Origin: Acinetobacter sp.
Lineage (GTDB): Bacteria; Pseudomonadota; Gammaproteobacteria; Pseudomonadales; Moraxellaceae
Length of the DNA stretch: 64,000 nucleotides
Assembly: GCA_031277915.1 (NCBI GenBank)
Contig: JAITLL010000047.1
Location: 62,001-126,000, forward strand
Direction of reading: 5' to 3'
Under the pieces are notes generated by a model that was not told the origin of the DNA, ran no database searches, and was given only the letters and a program-made list of their open reading frames with translations. Below, in pieces: positions 51,622 to 60,937 of the stretch. The stretch's first letter is position 1. Each line of letters starts with the position of its first letter. A program made the position numbers and the translations under genes.

Positions 51622-52557
51622 ATGGATAAATTTGATACCTTGCAACTTTTTACCCGCATTGTGGAGCTGGGTAGCTTTAGTCAGGCAGCCGATCAACTGA
51701 ATATCCCACGTGCTACAGCAAGTAACGCCATTAAAGATTTAGAGAACAACTTGCAATGCCGTTTATTAGAGCGGACTACACGGCATGTAAGAGCCTCGTT
51801 AGATGGACAGGCATTTTATGAGCGTTGTACACAAATATTGTCGGAACTCGATGATGCAGAATCATCATTACGGAATGTAATTGCTCAGCCCCGAGGTTTA
51901 TTGCGTGTCGATTTATCAGGCGCACATGCGACCAAAATTGTTTTACCTAATATCGACCAATTTCACGAGTTGTACCCCGACATTGAACTGGTAATTAGTA
52001 CAGGAGATCGCTTAGTTGATCTTATTAGAGAAGGGATAGACTGTGTGGTGAGGGCCGGGCGTTTGGAGGACTCCACTTTAATTGCTAGACATTTGGTCGA
52101 TATGCCTCAAGTGATTTGTGCAAGTGCTGACTATTTAAATAGACATGGAACACCACAGCAACCAGAAGATTTGTTATCACATTATTGTGTTAATTTCTTT
52201 TCGACATCAGGTGGACGAAATTATCCATTTGAATTGATGGTGAATGGCAAAAAACAAGATTATTTTTTGAAAAGCTGGATCGCGGTAAATGATGCTGAAA
52301 ACTATGTATTATCTGCTTTACGTGGGGCAGGTTTAATTCAGGTACCGCGTTATCATGTGGCAAATGAATTAAAAGACGGGCGACTGGTTGAGGTTTTATC
52401 TGAATGGGAAATCCCAAAGATGTCAGTTTCTGCTTTATATCCGCAGCATCGGCAACTCTCACCACGCGTACGAGTTTTTGTCGCTTGGCTGAGTGAGTTA
52501 TATACGGGGTATTTTGCAAACTCTGACTACCCGCAATTGGGTAGCCAAGTAGAGTAA
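51622..52557 (+). CDS. LysR-family transcriptional regulator
   Basis: 311 residues from the ATG at 51622 (MDKFDTLQLFTRIVELGSFSQAADQLNIPRATASNAIKDLENNLQCRLLERTTRHV), the usual start for this LysR subgroup; an in-frame ATG at 51601 would add seven polar residues, and neither has a strong ribosome site. It is divergent from the SDR gene and probably controls it, a common pairing in Acinetobacter and pseudomonads. Confidence 0.87.
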   Translation: MDKFDTLQLFTRIVELGSFSQAADQLNIPRATASNAIKDLENNLQCRLLERTTRHVRASLDGQAFYERCTQILSELDDAESSLRNVIAQPRGLLRVDLSGAHATKIVLPNIDQFHELYPDIELVISTGDRLVDLIREGIDCVVRAGRLEDSTLIARHLVDMPQVICASADYLNRHGTPQQPEDLLSHYCVNFFSTSGGRNYPFELMVNGKKQDYFLKSWIAVNDAENYVLSALRGAGLIQVPRYHVANELKDGRLVEVLSEWEIPKMSVSALYPQHRQLSPRVRVFVAWLSELYTGYFANSDYPQLGSQVE

Positions 52558-52575
52558 ATATTACTTTATAGTTGA

Positions 52576-53424
52576 TTAAACTTTATCTTGAGTCTTGGTC
52601 TCAAAGTCGTTGGCATCATGGCGTTCATGTAACTGTGTTTCTAAATCGCCAAAGGTACGATTGACCATACGACCACGTTGTACCGCAGGACGCGCTAAAA
52701 TTGCATCTGCCCAACGCTGAACATTATTATATTGATCGACACCTAAAAACTCTGCGCCGTTATATACCCAGTTTTTAACAAGACCACCATACCAAGGGAA
52801 TGCAGCAATATCAGCAATGCTATATTCAGAACCTGCTAAATATTCATGCTTTGCTAAATGCTGATCTAACACATCAAGTAAACGTTTAGTTTCCATAGCA
52901 AAGCGGTTAATTGCATATTCAACTTTAACGGGTGCATAAGCATAAAAATGTCCAAAACCGCCACCTAAGTAAGGCGCGCTGCCCATTTGCCAGAATAACC
53001 AATTAAGACATTCAGTACGTGCAGCAATATCAGTTGGAATGAATGCCTTAAACTTTTCAGCCAAGTAAAGCAAAATTGAGCCAGATTCAAATACTCTTAA
53101 TGGCGGGTTTTGGCTATGGTCAACCAATGCTGGAATTTTAGAGTTTGGATTAACTTCTACAAAGCCACTACCAAATTGCTGTCCTTCACCAATTTTAATC
53201 AGCCAAGCATCATATTCAGCATCTTGATGACCTAATGCTAAAAGCTCTTCTAGCAAAATAGTGACTTTTTGTCCATTAGGTGTGGCTAAAGAGTAGAGCT
53301 GAAGCGGATGTTTCCCGACAGGAAGTGTATGCTCGTAACGAGCACCTGAAGTAGGTTGGTTTAAATCGGTTTTTTCTCCAGTCCATTGCCAAACTTGTGG
53401 AGGAGTATAGTTTGAATCACTCAT
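52576..53424 (-). CDS. yghU: Glutathione-dependent disulfide-bond oxidoreductase (YghU type)
   Basis: 282 residues. The stretch LPVGKHPLQLYSLATPNGQKVTILLEELLALGHQDAEYDAWLIKIGEGQQFGSGFVEVNPNSKIPALVDH is nearly that of E. coli YghU, a glutathione transferase homolog that reduces disulfides using two glutathione molecules. The C-terminal helical domain (NWLFWQMGSAPYLGGGFGHFYAYAP) also fits. It follows a second glutathione transferase gene in the same direction with a 32-base gap. Confidence 0.9.
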   Translation of the reverse strand: MSDSNYTPPQVWQWTGEKTDLNQPTSGARYEHTLPVGKHPLQLYSLATPNGQKVTILLEELLALGHQDAEYDAWLIKIGEGQQFGSGFVEVNPNSKIPALVDHSQNPPLRVFESGSILLYLAEKFKAFIPTDIAARTECLNWLFWQMGSAPYLGGGFGHFYAYAPVKVEYAINRFAMETKRLLDVLDQHLAKHEYLAGSEYSIADIAAFPWYGGLVKNWVYNGAEFLGVDQYNNVQRWADAILARPAVQRGRMVNRTFGDLETQLHERHDANDFETKTQDKV

Positions 53425-53456
53425 TTTTTATCTCGTGTCTGGTGTACATAAAGGGT

Positions 53457-54083
53457 TTAGTTATGTCGCAAGGCAAGCCATTTTTGTACGGTTGGACGTT
53501 GCCATTGTTGTAATGCATAGTTTTTTAAACGCTCTGGAACAGCATCGCCATTTTGAATGAGGCGTTGCAACATTAGGGCAAGTTCAGCATCCACAATACT
53601 CCATGAACCAAAAAGAAATTCTGCATGAGGAGCGAGAAGTTTTTCTGCAACAAAGAACAGTTTCTCTGCTGATTTTTGGCCTTCTTCTGAAAGTGGAGTG
53701 GGCTTGGGCTGAATGAAAATAACATCGGTTGGACGCTCAGTTCTTAGTGCCACTAAGTCGGATCTGAGCCATGCCTGAACTTGTCTTGCTCTTGCACGTG
53801 CTTGTATATCTTTTGGATAAATAGATGTATCTGGATAAAGCTCTTCAATATATTCCAAAATGGCAGAAGATTCTGATAAAGCAAAATCATGATGTTCAAG
53901 TACAGGCACTTTGGCTGTTAATGACTTTTCTACGTAAGACTTTTCAAACTGGCTTTGCTGGCCTAAGTTGATGGTTGCTATTTCAAATGGAATTTGTTTT
54001 TCATGTAGCCCTACAAAAACTGTAAACGCATAGGGACTTAGAAATTGTGAATCTGTGTACAGCTTAAAATTTTCATTATTCAT
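53457..54083 (-). CDS. yfcF: Glutathione transferase (YfcF type)
   Basis: 208 residues from the ATG at 54083, which has AGGA eight bases upstream; the longer frame uses a TTG with no site. FKLYTDSQFLSPYAFTVFVGLHEKQIPFE starts the thioredoxin-like domain, and the segment DIQARARARQVQAWLRSDLVALRTERPTDVIF is typical of YfcF, linked to oxidative stress defence. It probably forms an operon with the YghU-type gene. Confidence 0.87.
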   Translation of the reverse strand: MNNENFKLYTDSQFLSPYAFTVFVGLHEKQIPFEIATINLGQQSQFEKSYVEKSLTAKVPVLEHHDFALSESSAILEYIEELYPDTSIYPKDIQARARARQVQAWLRSDLVALRTERPTDVIFIQPKPTPLSEEGQKSAEKLFFVAEKLLAPHAEFLFGSWSIVDAELALMLQRLIQNGDAVPERLKNYALQQWQRPTVQKWLALRHN

Positions 54084-54249
54084 AACATTATCCTTACGAT
54101 CGGGCAAGTTTTTAGTTTATGGAGGTTCTTATGATTTGGAGGTGCTTTTAAAAATCAAACTTCAAAAAATTGGCATATCCTTTCTATAAAATGCCATTTT
54201 TTAGTAGAGCATAACAATCAAAATAATTTCTATAAAATTCACATATTTT

Positions 54250-54708
54250 TTATAAAGGTACTTCTGTAGTGAGTTTGATGTTCTGCATTGGAATTTCAGT
54301 TTTAATACTTTGTACTCCATTTATTCGAGTCAAATGTTCAATCTGAAATTTACGGTATTCATCTAAATCAGCTGACATAACGCGTAGCAGAAAGTCGCAG
54401 TCACCAGCCATAAGATGACACTCTACCACTTGAGGCAGATCTTTAATCACATCAATAAATTTATCCACTGTTTCAGCATCTTGAGCAACTAACCAGATGC
54501 GGGTAAAAAGTGTTAAGCCTTTTCCGACTTTTTCTGCATCTAAAAGCGCTACATATTTTTGAATGATACCTGCTTCTTCTAAAAGCTTGACTCGACGTAG
54601 GCATGGAGAGGGAGATAAACCCACTATTTGTGCTAGTTCATTATTCTGTAGTCGCCCATTCTTTTGTAAAACAGATAAAATCTGTCGATCTATTCGATCA
54701 AGTTGCAT
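54250..54708 (-). CDS. Lrp/AsnC-family transcriptional regulator
   Basis: 152 residues: helix-turn-helix (DRIDRQILSVLQKNGRLQNNELAQIVGLSPSPCLRRVKLLEEAGIIQKYVALLDAEKVG) and a RAM domain (GDCDFLLRVMSADLDEYRKF). It is divergent from azlCD across 137 bases and is the probable regulator of this branched-chain amino acid exporter. Confidence 0.9.
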   Translation of the reverse strand: MQLDRIDRQILSVLQKNGRLQNNELAQIVGLSPSPCLRRVKLLEEAGIIQKYVALLDAEKVGKGLTLFTRIWLVAQDAETVDKFIDVIKDLPQVVECHLMAGDCDFLLRVMSADLDEYRKFQIEHLTRINGVQSIKTEIPMQNIKLTTEVPL

Positions 54709-54845
54709 TGGTTTTAAATTCCATAGATTTTTATATTATTAATATTTTATATCAAAATTATAATCTCAAGTGATTTATTAAAAATTTAATACCAAGAGGT
54801 TTAGCATAAAATTGTACATGATGAATTTGATGCTGGATAACCACC

Positions 54846-55571
54846 ATGAATGGCTATTTACGAACCTTAAAATTTCCAGAACACTTAGAGGTGGATCAAG
54901 AGCTTTTACGCGGTATGAAAGCTTCATTACCTGTGGTGTTAGGATTTATTCCAATTGCTTTGGTGTTTGGAGCCCAAGCAACAGGCAAAGGGCTGGCAGT
55001 CGCAGCAATTCCGTTAATGACTGGATTGAATTTTGCTGGAGGTTCTGAATTTACTGCAGTGAATTTATGGACGACACCGCCTCATATCGCATTAATCGTG
55101 CTTATGTCTATTTTGGTCAATTCTCGTCATGTGTTGATGGGAGCTGCTTTAGCAAGCTATACCACTCATTTGTCGCGACGGAAAATGTTACCTGCATTAT
55201 TTTTTATGTGTGATGAAAGTTGGGCAATGTCTTTGGCTGATGCTCGAAAAAATCAAGGTTTTAGTCTGACTTATTATCTCGGGGTATCTGCATTTCCATA
55301 TTTAACATGGGTGAGTTTTTCAACAGTTGGAGCAGTTCTTGGCCCGAAAATTGGCAATCTGGAACAGTTTGGTTTCGATATGGCATTTACTGCAATTTTT
55401 TTGGTATTGCTCAGAGGCATGTGGAAAAATTTCAATGCAAGTAAACCTTGGTTGGTCAGTTTGGTTGTGGCATGCATAACTTATTTGTGGATACCGGGTG
55501 CTTGGTATGTACTTGCTGGGGCACTTTCAGGTTTGGCATCTGCATGGCTTTGGGGAGAAAAACATGCTTGA
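54846..55571 (+). CDS. azlC: Branched-chain amino acid exporter, large subunit
   Basis: 241-residue membrane protein: MKASLPVVLGFIPIALVFGAQATGKGL and FAGGSEFTAVNL are typical of AzlC/YgaZ. It works with the small AzlD subunit to export branched-chain amino acids or analogs. The gene overlaps azlD by 8 bases. Lrp-type control is suggested by the divergent regulator. Confidence 0.9.
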   Translation: MNGYLRTLKFPEHLEVDQELLRGMKASLPVVLGFIPIALVFGAQATGKGLAVAAIPLMTGLNFAGGSEFTAVNLWTTPPHIALIVLMSILVNSRHVLMGAALASYTTHLSRRKMLPALFFMCDESWAMSLADARKNQGFSLTYYLGVSAFPYLTWVSFSTVGAVLGPKIGNLEQFGFDMAFTAIFLVLLRGMWKNFNASKPWLVSLVVACITYLWIPGAWYVLAGALSGLASAWLWGEKHA

Positions 55572-55863
55572 TTCAATGAGTTTTATGACAATTGTATTGA
55601 TGGCAATCACGACTTATCTCACTAGAATTTCAGGTTTTCTTCTGTTGAGAAATAAGACACTTTCTCCAAGAATGCAGTATGTGATGGAAAGTATGCCAGG
55701 CTGTGTCCTAATTTCAGTGATTGCACCTGTATTTGTGTCTAAAGACCCTGCAACATTGGTTGCATTGGCTATAACGACTATTGCCGCGACGCGATTGGGT
55801 TTATTGTCCACCGTTTGTATTGGTGTTGCGAGTGCGGGATTATTACGACATTTATTTTCCTAG
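55564..55863 (+). CDS. azlD: Branched-chain amino acid exporter, small subunit
   Basis: 99 residues with about three to four membrane segments (MLDSMSFMTIVLMAITTYLTRISGFLLL, a typical AzlD start with the TYLTR motif). The ATG at 55564 lies inside the end of azlC, so translation is likely coupled; a longer frame to 55498 would only overlap azlC further. Confidence 0.9.
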   Translation: MLDSMSFMTIVLMAITTYLTRISGFLLLRNKTLSPRMQYVMESMPGCVLISVIAPVFVSKDPATLVALAITTIAATRLGLLSTVCIGVASAGLLRHLFS

Positions 55864-55894
55864 CATTTTCACGGTTTAATGTGCTGAAAATGCT
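55862..55894. terminator. Stem-loop between azlD and the convergent LysR gene
   Basis: Perfect 10-bp arms AGCATTTTCA and TGAAAATGCT with a 13-base loop cover the azlD stop and the end of the LysR gene. Flanks are not T-rich, so the terminator role is moderate. Confidence 0.45.
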
Positions 55895-56774
55895 GACGGA
55901 TAATACTAAGCCAAGCTTGTACTGCTGGTGAGACAGGAAGATTCTTTTTCCAAGCCATCACTAAGTGCCATTGAATATTTGGTTTTTCGAGTGGCACTGC
56001 TGCAAATAAAGTCGGGTCAAGCATGTCTGTATAATATTGTGGCAAGAGAGCGATTCCCATACGTTGTAGCACCATATCTGCCAAGAGGTGCCATTGGCTG
56101 GTGCGACAAGCAATGGTTGGGTAGAAACCATGCTGCTTACATGCATCAAGAATAATACTATTTAAAGAGAAATTTTCAGGAAACATTAAAAACGATTGGT
56201 GTTGTAGTTCTTCTAGATTTATTTTTTTACGAGTTGCCCAAGTTGCATCCCGACGTAAAAGGACCATTAAAGGATAGTTACATAATTCAATGCTATTAAA
56301 GATTTGTTCATCAAAGGGCTGCAATAAAACACCGACGTCTAACTCATTATTAAGTAAGGCCTGTTCAATACCACGCGAACCTACTTCCATAAAAGCCAAT
56401 TCAATCTCTGACCATTGCTGGTGATAATCAAACAGAGCAGTCGTTAAGAGCTGTGAACCTAAAGGCGGAACGCCAAGTTTTAAAGTCCCTGTTTTTAATT
56501 GTTGATAGTTTTCTATCTCAAGAAAGATGTTTTGTTCTGCCTGAAGAAGCTCGATGGCATGTTGATAAATGCGCTCTCCAATTTCAGTTAACTTGATTTG
56601 CCTTTTCCGTCCGTGATCTGGCTTAACCAAAAGCTGTACCTGAAGCTGTTCTTCAAGCTGCTGTAATATTTTACTAATGGTAGGTTGAGTCAGATACAAC
56701 TCTTCAGCGGTACGGGTAAAACTTTTAGTTTTTACCAGTGTAACGAAGCACTGTAATGATTTTAGAGAAAGCAT
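55869..56774 (-). CDS. LysR-family regulator next to the cid/lrg genes
   Basis: 301 residues: SLKSLQCFVTLVKTKSFTRTAEELYLTQPTISKILQQLEEQLQVQLLVKPDHGRKRQIKLTEIG at the N-terminus, then the effector domain. LysR proteins of this type (CidR-like) sit divergent to cidAB/lrgAB operons and control them; here the start lies 110 bases from the disrupted cidA. Confidence 0.88.
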   Translation of the reverse strand: MLSLKSLQCFVTLVKTKSFTRTAEELYLTQPTISKILQQLEEQLQVQLLVKPDHGRKRQIKLTEIGERIYQHAIELLQAEQNIFLEIENYQQLKTGTLKLGVPPLGSQLLTTALFDYHQQWSEIELAFMEVGSRGIEQALLNNELDVGVLLQPFDEQIFNSIELCNYPLMVLLRRDATWATRKKINLEELQHQSFLMFPENFSLNSIILDACKQHGFYPTIACRTSQWHLLADMVLQRMGIALLPQYYTDMLDPTLFAAVPLEKPNIQWHLVMAWKKNLPVSPAVQAWLSIIRQHFQHIKP

Positions 56775-56884
56775 AATAAAGAATAGATTATTCCATTTTA
56801 GAATAATATTAACATGAATAATTCATATTTAGCAGATTTCATCGAGGTAGCATAATAGTGTAGTTAACCATCTAATTTCGTAAA

Positions 56885-57305
56885 ATGAGTACTGAATCAG
56901 CTTCTGGAACACCCACACAACCTTCATTTTTAGTTTTAGTTAAACAAATTTTGATTTTGGTGGGTCGGATATCTCTTACATCAAAAACTCGGTGTACCTG
57001 TCTCGGCAGGCATTTTAGGTATGTTTTTATTGCTTCTATGCCTGTTCTTTAAAATTATCAAAATGGATCAGGTAGCAATGGGAGCAACTGTTGTTTTAGG
57101 AGAGTTGTTGCTGTTTTTTGTGCCCGTTGTGGTCGCCGTAGTGCAGTATAAAACCTTGTTTATGACCGAAGGGTGGCAAATTGTCTTGAGTATTGCAGTT
57201 GGGACCATTTCGGTCATGCTCAGTACATGTCTGACTATTCACTATTACAATCGTTTGAAAGCTTATTTACAGGCTCGCAAACGTCTTCAACATAAGCATA
57301 TCTAA
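56885..57305 (+). pseudogene. CidA/LrgA holin-like protein, frameshifted
   Basis: From the ATG at 56885 the frame reads MSTESASGTPTQPSFLVLVKQILILV; then, after a GGG run at 56962-56964, the homologous sequence continues one frame over as VGYLLHQKLGVPVSAGILGMFLLLLCLFFKIIKMDQVAMGATVVLGELLLFFVP...KHI. Removing one G restores about 139 residues with the CidA/LrgA pattern. So cidA is broken, or expressed by frameshifting, or the extra G is a sequencing error. An internal ATG at 57021 could give the last 94 residues only. Confidence 0.75.
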
Positions 57306-57316
57306 GAGAAAATGAC

Positions 57317-58006
57317 ATGAATATTTGGTCAATTCTTTGCCTGATCTGGACTTTGATAGCCTATGTTGTGGCAAAGCGAATCTATCAGAAAAATCCAAAA
57401 CTTTGGTTGTCACCCGCGATTAGCGTGCCTGTACTTACCATCATTTTGATGACAATTTTTGGAATTTCATATCAAACTTATGCAGAAGATACGCAGTGGA
57501 TTGTTAATTTATTAGGGCCTGCAACGGTTGCGTTTGCTGTACCGATTTATCGCTATCGGGAGACGATTCGTAAAAACCTTGGGGTTCTTTCGATTGCGAT
57601 TATTGTGGGGATGAGTGTAGGCGTGATGTCTGCCTATGAAATGGCGCAGTGGTTCCACTTTAGCCCTGAAGTGACCAACAGTTTGATGGCACGTTCTATT
57701 TCAACACCATTTGCCATGATTTTAGCGGAAGATATTCACGGTTCGGCAGCGTTGGTTTCACTATTTACCGTTATTACTGGTTTGGTAGGTATGATTTGCG
57801 GCGATGCGATTTTAGCGATTACTAAAATCCGTTCTAATGTGGCAAATGGGGCAGCCTTCGGAAATGCAGCCCATGGTTTTGGTACAGTTAGAGCGCAACA
57901 GCGCAATAGTGAAGAAGGTGTAATTGCCAGTTTGACCATGGTTATTGCTGGTATTTTAATGGTACTGATTGGGCCATTTGCCATTCATCTATGGTTGCTG
58001 TTGTAG
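57317..58006 (+). CDS. CidB/LrgB-family membrane protein
   Basis: 229 residues with several membrane helices. The conserved stretch RSISTPFAMILAEDIHGSAALVSLFTVITGLVGMICGDAILAITKIRSNVANGAAFGNAAHGFGTVRAQQ is diagnostic for LrgB/CidB. It works with the holin-like CidA in murein hydrolase control or export of small organic acids. It follows the disrupted cidA by 11 bases and so is probably translated from the same mRNA. Confidence 0.92.
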   Translation: MNIWSILCLIWTLIAYVVAKRIYQKNPKLWLSPAISVPVLTIILMTIFGISYQTYAEDTQWIVNLLGPATVAFAVPIYRYRETIRKNLGVLSIAIIVGMSVGVMSAYEMAQWFHFSPEVTNSLMARSISTPFAMILAEDIHGSAALVSLFTVITGLVGMICGDAILAITKIRSNVANGAAFGNAAHGFGTVRAQQRNSEEGVIASLTMVIAGILMVLIGPFAIHLWLLL

Positions 58007-58013
58007 GTTTTAT

Positions 58014-59504
58014 CTAACTTGATTTGTCATGTTGTTGAATAATTCTTGATAGTTTTTTGATGGCTTGTCTCATCAGTTCGGGTTCAAAATCGCCTAAGCC
58101 AACAATTAAGCCCGGACGTTGTTGCTCTTTTGAAAATGTCGGTGAAATTGCTTTAATGGCAATGCCTGCATCGACTGCCGAGTTTGCAACTTCAATGTCA
58201 TTAATATGATGAGCGAGCCATAACACCATATGCATGCCTTGATCGCCCGGTTGTAACCAAGCCAGCTCTTGAGGTATGTATTTTTCAATCAAACCAATAA
58301 TGTATTCTCGGACTTCTGCATAGACATTTCGAGTGCGTCGAATATGCCGCTCTAAATAACCTTCTTGAATAAAAGCAGCCAAAACGTGTTGATCAGCAGC
58401 AGGCGGGTGCCGATCAATTAATACTCTGAGTCCACAAAAAGGAGCTATCAGTTCTTTGGGCAACACGGCATAGCCAAGTCTAAGAGACGGAAATAGGACT
58501 TTACTGAAAGTCCCAAGATAAATTACTTGGTCGGGCGCCATACCTTGTAAAGATGGAAAGGGTTGACCGTTATAACGGAGTTCACTGTCATAGTCATCTT
58601 CAATGATCCATGCATTTTGCTGTTTTGCCCAAGCCAATAAAGCAGTACGTCTTGCTAGGCTCATCGGCATGCCAAGTGGGTATTGATGAGATGGTGTCAC
58701 AAAAGCAGCACGCGCATGTTTAGAAAGCTTTATTCCAGTTTCAACCTGAATTCCTTCTTCATCGACAGGAACACGCACCATCCGAATGTTTTGTACAGCA
58801 TGCTCAAAAATGGCTGTGGTACCCCGATAAGCCGGATCTTCAATCCACACCTCATCTTTTGCTTCAAATAAAATCTGGCTGCAAATATAAAGTGATTGCT
58901 GGATGCCGGGAGTAATCACAATTTGGTCAGGTTCGCAGTGGACAGAACGAGATCGACGTACATAGTCTGCGATAGCAATTCTTAGTGACAGCACGCCTTG
59001 AGGTTCACCATAACCCGAAGGAACTCCGGCTCCTCGCGATCTAAATTTATTACCGAATTTACGCCAGATATCACTTGGTTGAGTGCGACCAATCGGAACA
59101 GATACCGCAAAAGGAGTGTGGGGAAGCGGTTTAAACTCTTTAAGCACTTGAGCATAAGAAAGTGCTGACTTAGTCAAAGGGATTGCGCTAGGTGTGGTTT
59201 CTTTTTGAGAGTGTTGCGGCGTAGTTTTTTTAGCTAAAGCATGAGATACATAGGTGCCAGTTCGTGCTTGGGAGTCAAAAACACCTTCAGCTAAAAGCTG
59301 ATCGTAAGCTTCAATAATCGTTCCGCGAGCGACCCCAAGTGTCTGAGCCAATTCACGAGAAGAAGGCAACGGATCGCCGGGCTGTAAATCACCACTTTGT
59401 ACGGCTTCGCGTAAAGCTTGAGTGAGTTGAGCACTAATCTTGCCTTGGCTTTTATCAATTTTTGCAATAGACGGAAGTTCAACAACTTTTGCTATTCTTG
59501 CCAT
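58014..59504 (-). CDS. MocR-type regulator (GntR helix-turn-helix with aminotransferase domain)
   Basis: 496 residues. The N-terminal GntR winged helix (QLTQALREAVQSGDLQPGDPLPSSRELAQTLGVARGTIIEAYDQLLAEGVF) is joined to a fold-type I PLP domain with the lysine in YLGTFSKVLFPSLRLGYAVLP and IIEDDYDSELRYNG. Such MocR proteins, like PdxR, regulate genes in response to PLP or amines. It is divergent from paiB, with a 115-base gap to that start, and may control the paiB-GNAT genes. Confidence 0.92.
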   Translation of the reverse strand: MARIAKVVELPSIAKIDKSQGKISAQLTQALREAVQSGDLQPGDPLPSSRELAQTLGVARGTIIEAYDQLLAEGVFDSQARTGTYVSHALAKKTTPQHSQKETTPSAIPLTKSALSYAQVLKEFKPLPHTPFAVSVPIGRTQPSDIWRKFGNKFRSRGAGVPSGYGEPQGVLSLRIAIADYVRRSRSVHCEPDQIVITPGIQQSLYICSQILFEAKDEVWIEDPAYRGTTAIFEHAVQNIRMVRVPVDEEGIQVETGIKLSKHARAAFVTPSHQYPLGMPMSLARRTALLAWAKQQNAWIIEDDYDSELRYNGQPFPSLQGMAPDQVIYLGTFSKVLFPSLRLGYAVLPKELIAPFCGLRVLIDRHPPAADQHVLAAFIQEGYLERHIRRTRNVYAEVREYIIGLIEKYIPQELAWLQPGDQGMHMVLWLAHHINDIEVANSAVDAGIAIKAISPTFSKEQQRPGLIVGLGDFEPELMRQAIKKLSRIIQQHDKSS

Positions 59505-59619
59505 AATTCTGGTCTACTTAAAAAAATACAAAGTGGTTCTTTTTAATAAACCACATAAGCCAGAAAATTTACAACACAAAATATAAATAACCCTGATATT
59601 TACAGTGAGGTTTTTAGCT

Positions 59620-60255
59620 ATGTATATCCCCGATGATTTTGCAGAAAACCGTTTGGATGTATTGCATTCTCTTATTATAGAACATCCATTTGGGGTACTT
59701 TTTACTCATGGAAATAATGGCTTAGATGCAAACCATCTTCCATTCGAGTTGCAGGAAAATGAAGGGGAATTGGGTGTACTCCATGCCCATGTGTCTCGCA
59801 TTAATTCTGTTTGGCAGGACATTAAAGATGGAGATGAGGTCTTGGTCGTATTTCAAGCTGGTGATGCTTATATTTCACCAAATTGGTATCCATCCAAACA
59901 TGAACAGCACAGACAAGTGCCTACTTGGAACTATAGGGTTGTGCATGCATATGGCAAAGTGACGATTCGAGATGATGAACGTTATGTTCGTGGTGTAGTG
60001 GCTCGTTTAACTCGTACCCATGAAGCATCTCAACCGGAACCATGGAAAATGTCAGATGCACCGAAAGACTATCTTGAACCCATGTTAAAAGCCATTGTAG
60101 GTATCGAAATTGAAATTACCAAGCTTCAAGGAAAATCAAAACTTGGACAAAACAAAGAACGCCGAGACATTCTAGGGGCGGCAGATGGCCTATCCAAATC
60201 TGGTCATCAAACTATAGCCGATGCCATGTACAGTGTCGCTGAGTTAAATAAATAA
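59620..60255 (+). CDS. PaiB-type FMN-binding protein
   Basis: 211 residues from the ATG with GAGG nine bases upstream (a GTG five codons earlier lacks a site). MYIPDDFAENRLDVLHSLIIEHPFGVLFTH and YISPNWYPSKHEQHRQVPTWNYRVVHAYGKV are the PaiB signature of the split-barrel flavin-binding fold. PaiB was named as a negative regulator in Bacillus. The GNAT gene follows 42 bases later, so the pair recalls the paiA-paiB combination. Confidence 0.88.
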   Translation: MYIPDDFAENRLDVLHSLIIEHPFGVLFTHGNNGLDANHLPFELQENEGELGVLHAHVSRINSVWQDIKDGDEVLVVFQAGDAYISPNWYPSKHEQHRQVPTWNYRVVHAYGKVTIRDDERYVRGVVARLTRTHEASQPEPWKMSDAPKDYLEPMLKAIVGIEIEITKLQGKSKLGQNKERRDILGAADGLSKSGHQTIADAMYSVAELNK

Positions 60256-60297
60256 TTTTGAAAATATAGAAATTTAGTATTGATTGAGGAGACAAAG

Positions 60298-60891
60298 ATG
60301 TCTTGGACTACGTCTGTTGAGCTAGTTGGCGAATACGTTATTTTAAAGCCGCTAGATGTAACACATGCTGAATCGCTCGCAGAAGCAGTTTGCGATGGAG
60401 AACTCTATAATCTTTGGTACACGCGTGTTCCAAGACCTGAGCAGATGACCGCTGAAATTGAAAGACGTCTTGGTTTGCAACATTCAGGTTCTATGTTGCC
60501 ATTTTATATTGAAGACCGAAAAACAGGGAAGGCTTTAGGAATGACGACTCTAATGCATATTGAAGCAGCTCATCGCCGTGTAGAAATTGGTTCGACGTGG
60601 TACCGAAAGTCTGCACAGCGTTCGCCAGTCAATACTGAGTGTAAAAAGCTATTGTTGGCTCATGCATTTGAGTCTTTAGACTGTATTGCGGTTGAGTTAC
60701 GCACATCTTCTTTAAACGTTCAAAGCCAAGCCGCAATTGTCCGTTTAGGTGCAAAGCTCGATGGGGTACTCAGAAGCCATCAAATTGTGAAAGATGATAT
60801 TTTACGCGACACACACGTTTACAGCATTTTAAAACATGAGTGGCCTGCAGTTCGCCAAAACTTGGAGTGGATGTTGAGTAAGCCACGTTAG
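60298..60891 (+). CDS. GNAT-family N-acetyltransferase
   Basis: 197 residues, with the RimJ/RimL-type pattern: VILKPLDVTHAESLAEAV at the start, and RRVEIGSTWYRKSAQRSPVNTECKKLLLAHAFESLDCIAVELRTSSLNVQSQAAIVRLGAKLDGVLRSH holding the acetyl-CoA site. The ATG at 60298 has GAGGAG eight bases upstream. It probably acetylates an amine or protein N-terminus. It may share the paiB transcript and MocR control. Confidence 0.88.
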   Translation: MSWTTSVELVGEYVILKPLDVTHAESLAEAVCDGELYNLWYTRVPRPEQMTAEIERRLGLQHSGSMLPFYIEDRKTGKALGMTTLMHIEAAHRRVEIGSTWYRKSAQRSPVNTECKKLLLAHAFESLDCIAVELRTSSLNVQSQAAIVRLGAKLDGVLRSHQIVKDDILRDTHVYSILKHEWPAVRQNLEWMLSKPR

Positions 60892-60937
60892 AAAGAAGCT
60901 GAAAATCTTTAAGGTATCTTCTCTTTAAGACGATACC

